Part shown: in pieces, positions 22,866 to 30,005 of the stretch | How positions within the stretch are numbered: the stretch's first letter is position 1 | Layout: every line of letters starts with the position of its first letter | The notes under the pieces: generated by a model | Databases searched by the model: none | Seen by the model: only the letters and a program-made list of their open reading frames with translations | What the model was told of the DNA's origin: nothing | Assembly (NCBI GenBank): GCA_023415915.1 | Contig: JAEZIZ010000029.1 | Span: 1-31,317, forward strand | DNA: 31,317 nt | Origin: Bacillota bacterium | GTDB taxonomy: Bacteria > Bacillota > Clostridia > Christensenellales > SZUA-584 | Direction of reading: 5' to 3' | Made by a program: the position numbers and the translations under genes

Positions 22866-23174
22866 TTAAGCCTTTTCTTCCTCAAACTTTTTAAACACGA
22901 GCTTGCCCTTAAGCTCCACCGAATCTATTATCGCTGTTATCGCGAGATCCGAGGGCTTGCCGTCCGTAAGCGCCGTTTGCCTCGACGAGCTTCCCGAGAC
23001 GCACATAACTACCTCGCCTTCGCCCGCGCCTACCGTATCGATGGCTACGAGCGGCGCGCCTTTCTCGGTAAACGTCTCTATGTCTATTGGCACCACTATT
23101 AAGAGCTTTAAGCCATTAAGCTTTTCAGCTTTTGTAGTGCTTACCACGTTGCCCCTTACACGCGCAAGTATCAT
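22866..23174 (-). CDS. BMC-P shell vertex protein (EutN/CcmL family)
   Basis: A 102-residue vertex protein with the start MILARVRGNVVSTTKAEKLNG, a central GAGEGEVVMCVSGSSSRQT loop and the ending ITAIIDSVEL. It is the longest of the three paralogues. It has a longer insert after the second strand and a charged tail (KKFEEEKA). It lies between the aldehyde dehydrogenase and PduM-like genes, apart from the H-P-H-P cassette. Confidence 0.92.
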   Translation of the reverse strand: MILARVRGNVVSTTKAEKLNGLKLLIVVPIDIETFTEKGAPLVAIDTVGAGEGEVVMCVSGSSSRQTALTDGKPSDLAITAIIDSVELKGKLVFKKFEEEKA

Positions 23175-23184
23175 ACGGATTCTC

Positions 23185-23856
23185 CTATTCCGATATTTCT
23201 ATACCGAGTTCCTTCGCCCTGTCGCGCGCAAGCGGAGTCACTATAGCACCCGGCGCGCACGGTACGCGCTCCCTGCCCTGTTTATGCGCGTCCACAACTT
23301 CCGCTTCGGTCACCAGCTCAAGTTCTTCCGCCTTTACTACCGAGAGCCCGAGCGATACTATGCCCGCGCCCATGCCCTCTATAGCACTGAGCGCGTCGTT
23401 TATCCCTTCGAAAAACGTACCGCGTTTAAAGCCGGGCTTTTCAAAGTCCAGCACTACCGTAACGTTCTTGTTCCACAGCAGCGCCCGCAAGAACGCTTGC
23501 TCGTAAAATCCCCTGTCATCGCCGCACGCTATGTTTTTCATCATCCACAGCGGCGGGTTTATAAGCAGTATATCGGCATACCCTTTCAGCGACGCCATCA
23601 GCAGCTGCTTTTCCTGCCGCGTCTCAGCGCACGCAACGCTGAACTCTGCGCCCATGTCTTGCGCGCCTTCGCCCACGAGCGTTACTTCCGGGTATTCTTT
23701 TTTAAGGTATGCTTTTACAGGCTCCGGGTCGGGCACAAACGCAGGTATTATCGCGAGCGCGCCACGTTCCGTTTTCTCCGGCTCCAGCAAACGTCTTATT
23801 TCCTGCTCCGCTATCCGGCGTATCAGGCTCTTAAGTTGCTTATCGTCAATCTTCAT
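23185..23856 (-). CDS. PduM-like microcompartment protein
   Basis: A 223-residue protein of unknown biochemical role. It begins with an amphipathic helix (DDKQLKSLIRRIAEQEIRRLL), like an encapsulation peptide. The middle, ILLINPPLWMMKNIACGDD and then ALLWNKNVTVVLD, matches the layout I remember for PduM (ILLVDLPLLGQ..., then ALAFGIHVQL). The C-terminal GAIVTPLARDRAKELGIEI matches both the PduM tail and an N-terminal block of EutQ. PduM is needed for proper assembly of Pdu compartments. This protein is longer than PduM, with extra residues around 35-85 and 120-160. It overlaps pduL by four bases. Confidence 0.6.
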   Translation of the reverse strand: MKIDDKQLKSLIRRIAEQEIRRLLEPEKTERGALAIIPAFVPDPEPVKAYLKKEYPEVTLVGEGAQDMGAEFSVACAETRQEKQLLMASLKGYADILLINPPLWMMKNIACGDDRGFYEQAFLRALLWNKNVTVVLDFEKPGFKRGTFFEGINDALSAIEGMGAGIVSLGLSVVKAEELELVTEAEVVDAHKQGRERVPCAPGAIVTPLARDRAKELGIEISE

Positions 23857-24485
23857 CGCAATAGTTCCAACAGGTCGCCGTTTTTTATTCCCGCGGCGTT
23901 GGCTTCGTCCGTGTCTATATGCAGCTCAAGCGAATGCCCTTCGCCCGCGCGCACGGCTATGCCGCCGAAAACAGTTTCCCTTGATCCTGCCTTCCTCGCG
24001 CTCACTACGTCGCCATTATTAAGGCCGAAAACTTTCGCTTCTTCGCCCGAAATGTGCAGATGCCGCGCCGCCACTATCACGCCTTTATCGAGCGTAACTT
24101 CGCCAGCAGGCCCAATAAGCGTGCAGCCCGGCGTGCCCTCCAGCTCTCCCGACATGCGCACGTAAGGCTTAATGCCGAGCTTATACGTGTCGGTAAGCGA
24201 TACCTCCACCTGCGTATCGGGGCGCTCGGGCCCTAGCACCCTTACTTCGCCTATACGCCCTTTCGGGCCGACTACGGTCAGCTTTTCTTCGCACGCGTAC
24301 TGCCCAGGCTGCGAAAGCGGGCGCAGTACTTTCAGCGTATACCCCGGCCCGAACAGCTTCTCCCTGTCCGCCGCCGATATGTGCACATGCCTGTTTGACA
24401 CCGCCGCAGGTATCCAGTATTCGTTTTCCCGCGCCAGCCGCTTCACCACCGCAAGCGTAACACGGCGCTTTAAATCCTGCTCCAT
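23853..24485 (-). CDS. pduL: PduL-type phosphate acyltransferase
   Basis: A 210-residue enzyme turning acyl-CoA and phosphate into acyl-phosphate, freeing CoA inside the compartment. It has the two PduL halves with Zn-binding His motifs: NRHVHIS (H33, H35) and ARHLHIS (H142, H144), plus GEGHSLELHIDTDEANA with H184 and H189. The first 18 residues (EQDLKRRVTLAVVKRLA) form a likely encapsulation helix. ATG 24485 is chosen because AAGG lies nine bases before it; an in-frame TTG at 24494 is weaker. It lies between the class II aldolase and the PduM-like gene. Confidence 0.95.
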   Translation of the reverse strand: MEQDLKRRVTLAVVKRLARENEYWIPAAVSNRHVHISAADREKLFGPGYTLKVLRPLSQPGQYACEEKLTVVGPKGRIGEVRVLGPERPDTQVEVSLTDTYKLGIKPYVRMSGELEGTPGCTLIGPAGEVTLDKGVIVAARHLHISGEEAKVFGLNNGDVVSARKAGSRETVFGGIAVRAGEGHSLELHIDTDEANAAGIKNGDLLELLR

Positions 24486-24506
24486 AGAAAACAACCTTAA
24501 CCGCGT

Positions 24507-25148
24507 TTATTTGTGAGGCTGTCCGTACGTCTTGTGTGTTTCCACCGCGTCCTGTATCTGTTCCTCCGTCATCAGCGCCGGTTCTCCGGCCGCCTTTGCT
24601 GCGAGATACGTCTTAGCCGCCTCTTCCATGTATACCGCGGCGTACAGCGCTTCTTTTAAGTCTTTACCCACCGTTATTGCACCGTGGTGCTTCAATATCA
24701 CAGCGCGTTTGCCGCCGATGTATTTCACCGTCTGTATTCCCATATCAACGCTGGCCGCCGAGCAGTAGGGCGCGACGTTAACTGCACCCAGCGTAACGTT
24801 GGCAAGCGTTGTAACCGCCACCGGCAGCACGTCTCCTAAAAGCCCTGCCGCGGTAGCGTACGGCTGATGGGTATGTATTATCGCATTCACTTCCGGCATG
24901 TGCTCGTATATATACAGCAACGCCACCGTGTCGACGGATGCACGAAGCGTACCTTCTACACGGTTTCCCTTGATATCCAATACCACTATGTCTTCAGGTT
25001 TCATCGTTTCATAGCTCGTGCCCGACGGCGTTACTAGTATATTCTCGCCAAGCCGCATGCTGACGTTGCCGCCCGAAAGGCTGACAAGCCCGCTTCTTTT
25101 TATCTCCAGCGCGGTATCAATGATCATCTGTTTTTCTTTTTCGTACAT
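24507..25148 (-). CDS. Class II (Zn) aldolase, FucA-like
   Basis: A 213-residue enzyme that aligns almost residue by residue with L-fuculose-1-phosphate aldolase. It has Zn ligands H92 and H94 (IIHTHQ) and H155 (LKHHGA), and the phosphate-binding SGGNVS and TPSGTSY segments. The usual catalytic Glu73 is Asp here (RASVDT). It splits a ketose 1-phosphate to dihydroxyacetone phosphate and an aldehyde: lactaldehyde from fuculose/rhamnulose-1-P, acetaldehyde from 5-deoxyribulose-1-P, or glycolaldehyde from pentulose-1-P. No encapsulation helix is seen. The start at 25148 is chosen because the upstream frame runs into a promoter and operator array. First gene of unit 2. Confidence 0.88.
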   Translation of the reverse strand: MYEKEKQMIIDTALEIKRSGLVSLSGGNVSMRLGENILVTPSGTSYETMKPEDIVVLDIKGNRVEGTLRASVDTVALLYIYEHMPEVNAIIHTHQPYATAAGLLGDVLPVAVTTLANVTLGAVNVAPYCSAASVDMGIQTVKYIGGKRAVILKHHGAITVGKDLKEALYAAVYMEEAAKTYLAAKAAGEPALMTEEQIQDAVETHKTYGQPHK

Positions 25149-25174
25149 GGTAAAGCCCCCATAAAAATTTGGAT

Positions 25175-25231
25175 TAACATTTGATATAACATTTGTTATG
25201 ATTACAATAACATATGTGATTACATTTGTCA
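25175..25231. promoter_or_regulatory. Four-copy operator array over the class II aldolase promoter
   Basis: Four related 12-mers: TAACATTTGATA (25175-25186), TAACATTTGTTA (25187-25198), TAACATATGTGA (25208-25219) and TTACATTTGTCA (25220-25231). They form two head-to-tail pairs exactly 33 bases apart, about three helical turns. Each has an ACA-TT/AT-TGT core and partial dyad symmetry. The set covers the -35 box, the spacer and the start site of the unit 2 promoter, a layout that suits repression. Confidence 0.6.
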
Positions 25232-25232
25232 A
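25204..25232 (-). promoter_or_regulatory. Promoter of microcompartment unit 2
   Basis: On the minus strand TTGACA (25227-25232) is followed after 17 bases by TATTGT (25204-25209), about 55 bases before the class II aldolase start. It lies in the 100-base gap after the Gfo/Idh gene. Confidence 0.65.
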
Positions 25233-25248
25233 TGTGGATGTGCTTCAG

Positions 25249-26370
25249 TTATACGTTAACCCAGGCCTTCTTGCTGTCCGACTCATACGCTGCCGTCATC
25301 ACACGCTGTATATATGCGCCGTCGAAGAGGTCGGGCACGCAGGATTTTCCCTGATATACGCAATCCAAAAAGCTGTATATGCTGTGCACATGCGCCCTCA
25401 GCCAGCCTCCTGGCAGCTTGGGCGACGGGAAGCTTCCCCCGGGCTTTTCATATCTCTGCACCGCTTCAATCTTTATGAATCCCTTGTATCCGCCGAGTCC
25501 CGTGTCGGGGACGGTGTTGTCGTAAAACCATACCCAATTGGGGTCCATCAGATTGAACTTGACCGCGCCCAGTTCGCCGAATATCTCTACGGAAAACTCG
25601 TCGTTGCTTCCGGTGGCTATCTTTGAAACGTTTATCGTGCCTTTTGCTCCGTTTTTCATCTCCGCTATTATATACGCGGCGTCCTCGACGCAGGCGCTGC
25701 AATCGTCCTTTTCGTCCCGCTTTACCGGATAAGCGTACTGCATGCTTGCGCAGACGCTTTTATACTCGCCTATAAGGTAATAGAGCATATCCAGCACGTG
25801 CGAGCCCATATCGACGAGCGTGCCGCCGCAGGCGTACTGCCTGTCAAACTTCCACCCGCGTCCGCCGCCGATGTTGCTCGGATGGACGTATGACGCGTTA
25901 AAGCTAAGTATCCTTCCCAGACGCCCCTCTTCTATTATCCTCCTGGCGCGCATAACAGCCGCGAAGAAGCGGTTGTGGAACACTATCTGGTGGCGTATAT
26001 CCCTGCCCTTAACGGCCTGCAGTATGCTTTGCGCCTCGGCGTCGTTCGCCGCGAGCGGCTTTTCGCAGTATATGTGAATTCCTCTGTTTGCCGCCTTTAC
26101 AGCCGCCTCGGCGTGCTGGTAATTAGGCAGGCATATGCTGACTGCGTCTATATCCGCTCTTTGCAATATGTCGTCCATATCGTCCGTAGCGAATTCGAAC
26201 CCGTATTCTTCCTTTGCTTTGCGCGCCTTGTCGAGCGTGCGGTTATATACGCCCGCAAGCTTTACCTTAAAGGGAAGATCGGCGTAGAAGAACGGCAGCG
26301 AAGTATAAGCATAGGTATGGACCTTACCTATAAAGCCCATACCCAGCACGGCAACTTTTATCTCTTTCAT
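25249..26370 (-). CDS. Gfo/Idh/MocA-family oxidoreductase
   Basis: A 373-residue NAD(P)-dependent sugar or cyclitol dehydrogenase. The Rossmann start GMGFIGKVH (10-18), the EKP motif at 103-105 (YCEKPLA) with its conserved Lys, and D187/H191 (DMGSHVLD) for substrate binding are all in place. Family members oxidise or reduce sugar hydroxyls (glucose-fructose oxidoreductase, inositol dehydrogenase). It has no encapsulation helix, so it most likely acts in the cytosol. Last gene of unit 1, three bases after the SDR gene. Confidence 0.88.
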   Translation of the reverse strand: MKEIKVAVLGMGFIGKVHTYAYTSLPFFYADLPFKVKLAGVYNRTLDKARKAKEEYGFEFATDDMDDILQRADIDAVSICLPNYQHAEAAVKAANRGIHIYCEKPLAANDAEAQSILQAVKGRDIRHQIVFHNRFFAAVMRARRIIEEGRLGRILSFNASYVHPSNIGGGRGWKFDRQYACGGTLVDMGSHVLDMLYYLIGEYKSVCASMQYAYPVKRDEKDDCSACVEDAAYIIAEMKNGAKGTINVSKIATGSNDEFSVEIFGELGAVKFNLMDPNWVWFYDNTVPDTGLGGYKGFIKIEAVQRYEKPGGSFPSPKLPGGWLRAHVHSIYSFLDCVYQGKSCVPDLFDGAYIQRVMTAAYESDSKKAWVNV

Positions 26371-26373
26371 ATA

Positions 26374-27138
26374 CTATATAAGCATTCCGCCCGTAACGTC
26401 CACGCACGCTCCGTTTATGAAGTCGGCCTTATTGGACGCGAGGAACGCTACGGTATATCCAACCTCCTGCGCGGTCGATATCCGCCCCGAAGGTATGCGT
26501 TCCACATACGACGCCAGAATCTCCGGCTTTGAAAGCTTGTCTTCGTTTATCGGCGTCCTTACCATTCCCGGAATAACGCCGTTTACAACTATGCCGTATT
26601 GCGAGAACTCCCTCGCAAGCGCCTTTGTAAGCAGCACCAGCCCGCCTTTGGCCGATACGTAATGCGCGTGCTCTCCCGTGTTTACCGCGAACGCCGATTT
26701 GGACGTTATGTTTACTATCCTGCCTCTTATTCCCGCCTTTTTGTAATAGACGCACGCTCTCTTGCTCAGCAGGAACGGCCCGGTGAGGTTCACCTCTATT
26801 ACCTTTCTCCATTCGTCGTCCGGCATAACCTCTATAGCCGTCGTGGGCCATATGCCCGCGTTGTTTACCACTATGTCGAGGTGTCCGTACTTTTCCACTG
26901 CCTTTTCAATCATGCCGTCTATGTCTTCCGCCTTTGTGACGTCACCGTACATCGCCGTATGCTTGCCGCCGTAACGCTCTCCCAGCGAGTCGACGAACTT
27001 AAATACGTTCGCTTCGTCAACAATATAATTAACTATTACGTTTGCGCCTTCCTGCGCGAACACTTCACATATGCCGGCGCCGAGGCCTGCTCCGCCTCCC
27101 GTGACAAGCACGGTCTTCCCTTTTAAACCCAGATCCAT
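26374..27138 (-). CDS. Short-chain dehydrogenase/reductase
   Basis: A 254-residue classical SDR. It has coenzyme motif TGGGAGLG (13-20), NNAG (92-95), catalytic S146 or S148, Y160 and K164 (HYVSAKGG), and PGMVRTP after the active site. Tyr/Ile-Val-Asp near residues 38-41 leaves the NAD/NADP preference open. SDRs in sugar loci oxidise polyols or reduce ketoses, and it could also serve as the NADH-consuming aldehyde reductase that the locus otherwise lacks. AGGAGGG precedes the ATG. Confidence 0.88.
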   Translation of the reverse strand: MDLGLKGKTVLVTGGGAGLGAGICEVFAQEGANVIVNYIVDEANVFKFVDSLGERYGGKHTAMYGDVTKAEDIDGMIEKAVEKYGHLDIVVNNAGIWPTTAIEVMPDDEWRKVIEVNLTGPFLLSKRACVYYKKAGIRGRIVNITSKSAFAVNTGEHAHYVSAKGGLVLLTKALAREFSQYGIVVNGVIPGMVRTPINEDKLSKPEILASYVERIPSGRISTAQEVGYTVAFLASNKADFINGACVDVTGGMLI

Positions 27139-27173
27139 GTTATGCCCTCCTTTTATGCAAAACTTGAGCTTAT

Positions 27174-27452
27174 TTACTTATTCTCGGGGAGAATCTTCTC
27201 CACGTCCTGATGAGGCCGCGGTATTACGTGCACCGATACGAGCTCGCCTACGCGCTTTGCGGCAGCCGCGCCGGCGTCCACGCTCGCCTTCACCGCTCCC
27301 ACGTCGCCTCTTACCATTACAGTCACAAGCCCCGACCCTATCTTTTCTTTTCCGACCAGCGTAACGTTGGCCGCTTTCACCATAGCGTCGGCCGCTTCTA
27401 TAGCTCCTACGAGACCTTTAGTCTCCACCATTCCCAATGCCTGTTTATCCAT
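27174..27452 (-). CDS. BMC-H hexameric shell protein
   Basis: A 92-residue BMC-domain protein with the same core and KIGSG pore as the two paralogues 8 kb downstream, but with Val in place of Tyr before SVHVIP and a short tail ILPENK. It is the only shell gene in unit 1, between the Fe-S DeoC and an SDR, so shell protein is made from both transcription units. AAGGGAG precedes the ATG. Confidence 0.95.
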   Translation of the reverse strand: MDKQALGMVETKGLVGAIEAADAMVKAANVTLVGKEKIGSGLVTVMVRGDVGAVKASVDAGAAAAKRVGELVSVHVIPRPHQDVEKILPENK

Positions 27453-27466
27453 ATTGCTTCACTCCC

Positions 27467-28294
27467 TTAATATTCGTTTCTGCTTATCGTCACGTTGCCG
27501 CTCGGGCAGACGGCTCTGCATTTTCCGCAGTTCGTGCAGCCGGAATCCCCTTCGCCCATGACTATCTTTATGCCTTTGCTCGTTCCCATCCTTACCGCTC
27601 CGGCGGCAAGCATCGCGTCGCAGATCTTACGGTCGTTGATGCCGGTGGAGGCCTTCACCATCATGCTGTCGCCCACCGTGCGCTTCATCAGCCGTACGTC
27701 TTCCACAGTAGCGCCGCCTGAGCCGAAGCCCGTCGACGTTTTTACAAAGTCGGCTCCCGCCTGCTTTGCGAGCTCGCACGCGCGCACCTTTTCTTCATCC
27801 GTCAGCAGGCAGGTCTCAATTATCACCTTCACAAGAGCTTTTGGGTGCGCCGCGTCCACGACGCCCTTTATGTCGGCGTAAACAAGGTCGTAATCCTTGT
27901 CCTTGAGCGCTCCTATGTTAATTACCATATCCACTTCTTCCGCGCCGTTCTTTACCGCCTCCATTGCTTCTACCGACTTTACAAACGGCGTGTTCGCGCC
28001 CAGCGGGAAGCCTATTACGCAGCACGTTTTAACGCCCGAGCCTGCCAGCTCGCTTGCGACGTACTTCACATGCGTCGGGTTTACGCAGACGCTCGCGAAC
28101 TTCCATTCCTTCGCCTCGTCGCAAAACCTTTTAACGGTGCTTCTCACCGTGTCCGGCTTGAGCACTGTATGATCCATGTATTTCGCGTATGAAGGATCAA
28201 AGCCCGGCCCTTTTTTATCCGCCGTCGCCGGACCGCCCTGCACTTCTTTGAGTACTTCGCTGGTTATTTCCCTTACTATCTTTTCTATATCCAT
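27467..28294 (-). CDS. deoC: Deoxyribose-phosphate aldolase with encapsulation helix and C-terminal 4Fe-4S motif
   Basis: A 275-residue class I aldolase, longer at both ends than normal DeoC (about 220-260). It cleaves 2-deoxyribose-5-phosphate to acetaldehyde and glyceraldehyde-3-phosphate. The catalytic D122 (EVDMVINIG), Schiff-base K185 (VKTSTGF) and K214 (VKASTGI), plus the phosphate loop RMGTSKG, are all standard. Residues 2-18 (DIEKIVREITSEVLKEV) form an encapsulation-type helix on a flexible linker. The last 30 residues add C253-x2-C256-x2-C259-x3-C263-P, a complete 4Fe-4S binding motif not found in ordinary DeoC. The frame is continuous through the motif. This is the likely signature enzyme of the compartment. 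Confidence 0.93.
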   Translation of the reverse strand: MDIEKIVREITSEVLKEVQGGPATADKKGPGFDPSYAKYMDHTVLKPDTVRSTVKRFCDEAKEWKFASVCVNPTHVKYVASELAGSGVKTCCVIGFPLGANTPFVKSVEAMEAVKNGAEEVDMVINIGALKDKDYDLVYADIKGVVDAAHPKALVKVIIETCLLTDEEKVRACELAKQAGADFVKTSTGFGSGGATVEDVRLMKRTVGDSMMVKASTGINDRKICDAMLAAGAVRMGTSKGIKIVMGEGDSGCTNCGKCRAVCPSGNVTISRNEY

Positions 28295-28309
28295 TTTAGT
28301 CTCCCTTCC

Positions 28310-29098
28310 TTAGTGCATTTCGCGCCCGCCCGTGATATTAAACGCCTGTCCAGTGCAATAATCTCCCGAAACGGTCAGGAAAAATACGAACTCCACTACG
28401 TCTTTCTTGTCCGTCAGCCGTCCCAAAGGCACCTTCGCCGTGAACTTCTTGATTACCTCTTCGCGAGGGAGCTTTAAGTTTTCTATGTAGCCCGCGCTTA
28501 CGCTGCCCCATACGCCCGTAGCGTCCGTGATGCCGGGGCAGACAGAGTTTATCTTGATGTTATAAGGAGCGTATTCATAAGCCAGCGCCTGGGTAAGCAC
28601 TATTACCGCGCCCTTGGCGGCGCTGTACGGCGCCATCAGAGCGGAACCGGTCTTGCCCGATTTCGACGCAAAGTTTATTATACGGCCTTCCTTGTTCTTC
28701 TTCATGCTCTCTATCGCGCCCTGTATGCAGTACGCCGTGCCGTAAACGTTGACTTTGAACATCCTGTCGAAAACAGCCTCGTCGTTTTCCTCGAACGGCC
28801 GCTGATCCACTACGCCCGCGTTGTTGACGAGCGCGTATATATCGCCCATCTCTTCCGTAATGCTCTTGAAGCAGTCGAGCACCGCCTTCCTGTCAGTGAT
28901 ATTGAGCACTATGCCTTTGGCAGTATAGCCTTTCTCGCTGAGCCCCGCCGCGGATTGCTCCACCAGAGGATCGATGTCTATAAGCACTACCTTCGCGCCC
29001 TGCTCGGCATATTTCTCCGCAATTGCAAAGCCTATGCTTTTCGCGGCTCCCGTCACAACGCAAACCTTACCTTTAAGTCTGTCAGAATTTAAGCTCAT
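28310..29098 (-). CDS. Short-chain dehydrogenase/reductase (polyol/sugar type)
   Basis: A 262-residue classical SDR with TGAAKSIG (16-23), an Asp at the end of strand 2 (VVLIDID) favouring NAD+, NNAG (92-95), S145/S147, Y158 and K162 (YSAAKG). The closest described functions by layout are sorbitol, arabinitol or similar sugar-alcohol dehydrogenases. No encapsulation helix is visible. Together with the epimerase before it and DeoC after it, it may prepare the sugar substrate. GGAGG precedes the ATG. Confidence 0.88.
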   Translation of the reverse strand: MSLNSDRLKGKVCVVTGAAKSIGFAIAEKYAEQGAKVVLIDIDPLVEQSAAGLSEKGYTAKGIVLNITDRKAVLDCFKSITEEMGDIYALVNNAGVVDQRPFEENDEAVFDRMFKVNVYGTAYCIQGAIESMKKNKEGRIINFASKSGKTGSALMAPYSAAKGAVIVLTQALAYEYAPYNIKINSVCPGITDATGVWGSVSAGYIENLKLPREEVIKKFTAKVPLGRLTDKKDVVEFVFFLTVSGDYCTGQAFNITGGREMH

Positions 29099-29158
29099 TT
29101 TAATCCTCCATTCATATTTGAACGTTTTATAAAAACGCCGCCCGGCCGCATTAAAGCT

Positions 29159-29809
29159 TTAAGCTTTCCATGACCGTATCATCTGCGCCGTTTTTTTCAT
29201 GTCCTGCGCTCCGAAAAGCGCCGATCCCATTACCAGCGCCTCCGCTCCGCTCTGAAGCGCTTTAGCGTACGTCGCCAAGTTTATGCCTCCGTCCACCTGT
29301 ATCTCGTAGCCGTAGCCGTAGCGCTGCTTGTATTCCTTTAGCGCCTCAAGCTTTTTGTAAACGCTTTCGATTATGCCCTGCCCGCCGAAGCCCACGCAGA
29401 CCGCCACCTGCAGCACTATATCCGCCTCTTCGATAGCGCACCTTATCGCCTCTATCGGCGTCTCGGGCGTTATCGCTATGCCTGCAAGCTTGCCTGCGCG
29501 TTTTATGTCCCTTAGCAGCCGCATATGGTGAGGGGTGCTCTCCGCGTGTATCGTTATCGAATCTGCACCCGCCTCTATGAAAGACCTTATCATCGTCTCG
29601 GGGTTGCTTATCATCAGGTGCGCGTCCTTGCGCATGCGCGTATCGCCTTTGAGCGCTTCCACCGTGCATAGCCCCACCGCTATATTGGGTACGAAATGGC
29701 CGTCCATAACGTCGAGATGCAATAGTTCGCAGCCTGCCTCATACGCTCTTTCAATGTCTTTTCCAAGGTTCAGGTAATCTGCGGAAAGTATCGAAGCTGA
29801 TAATTTCAT
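29159..29809 (-). CDS. rpe: Ribulose-phosphate 3-epimerase-like protein
   Basis: A 216-residue TIM-barrel epimerase that interconverts ketose 5- or 6-phosphates at C3. Metal ligands are intact: H31 and D33 (LHLDVMDGHF), H64 (DAHLM) and D173 (VDGGI). The phosphate-side loop that normally reads M-x-V-x-PGFGGQ is here VAVCVGFGGQ, so the substrate may not be ribulose-5-phosphate; an allulose-6-phosphate-type sugar is an alternative. The start at 29809 is chosen because an upstream extension would run through the promoter. AAAGGA lies before it, though at a long distance. First gene of unit 1. Confidence 0.85.
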   Translation of the reverse strand: MKLSASILSADYLNLGKDIERAYEAGCELLHLDVMDGHFVPNIAVGLCTVEALKGDTRMRKDAHLMISNPETMIRSFIEAGADSITIHAESTPHHMRLLRDIKRAGKLAGIAITPETPIEAIRCAIEEADIVLQVAVCVGFGGQGIIESVYKKLEALKEYKQRYGYGYEIQVDGGINLATYAKALQSGAEALVMGSALFGAQDMKKTAQMIRSWKA

Positions 29810-29860
29810 GTTACAATATGTTCCTTTACATTTTCCATGACGTTTGTCAACTACGATTTG

Positions 29861-29889
29861 ATAATAATACGCATACACACTCTTGTCAA
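29861..29889 (-). promoter_or_regulatory. Promoter of microcompartment unit 1
   Basis: On the minus strand a consensus TTGACA (29884-29889) and TATTAT (29861-29866) are 17 bases apart, about 50 bases before the epimerase start. A perfect 12-base palindrome TATGTATACATA (29890-29901) abuts the -35 box. Confidence 0.7.
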
Positions 29890-29905
29890 TATGTATACAT
29901 AATAT

Positions 29906-29919
29906 TGCACATTTGTTCA
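29906..29919. promoter_or_regulatory. SorC-type operator candidate upstream of unit 1
   Basis: The minus strand reads TGAACAAATGTGCA, a TGAACA-N2-TGTTCA dyad with one mismatch. The same 13-mer recurs before the regulator gene. Its centre is about 58 bases upstream of the predicted start site, a position that suits activation. Confidence 0.55.
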
Positions 29920-30005
29920 CTTGTTATTTTGCGTATTACGGAATATTGGAATATAAAAAAGACTGAATACAGATGGAGGATGATGTGCGTCTAAAGTTAA
30001 AAGTA

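Noticed and set aside
22903..24165. 420-codon plus-strand frame across the BMC-P, PduM-like and pduL genes
   Set aside because: It spans three well-supported minus-strand genes and shows low-complexity basic composition.
25149..25232. 28-residue N-terminal extension of the class II aldolase
   Set aside because: It translates the promoter and operator repeats, giving a Val/Ile/Thr/Asn repeat, and E. coli FucA alignment begins at the internal Met.
29810..29920. 37-residue N-terminal extension of the epimerase
   Set aside because: It runs through the TTGACA/TATTAT promoter and has no counterpart in the Rpe family.
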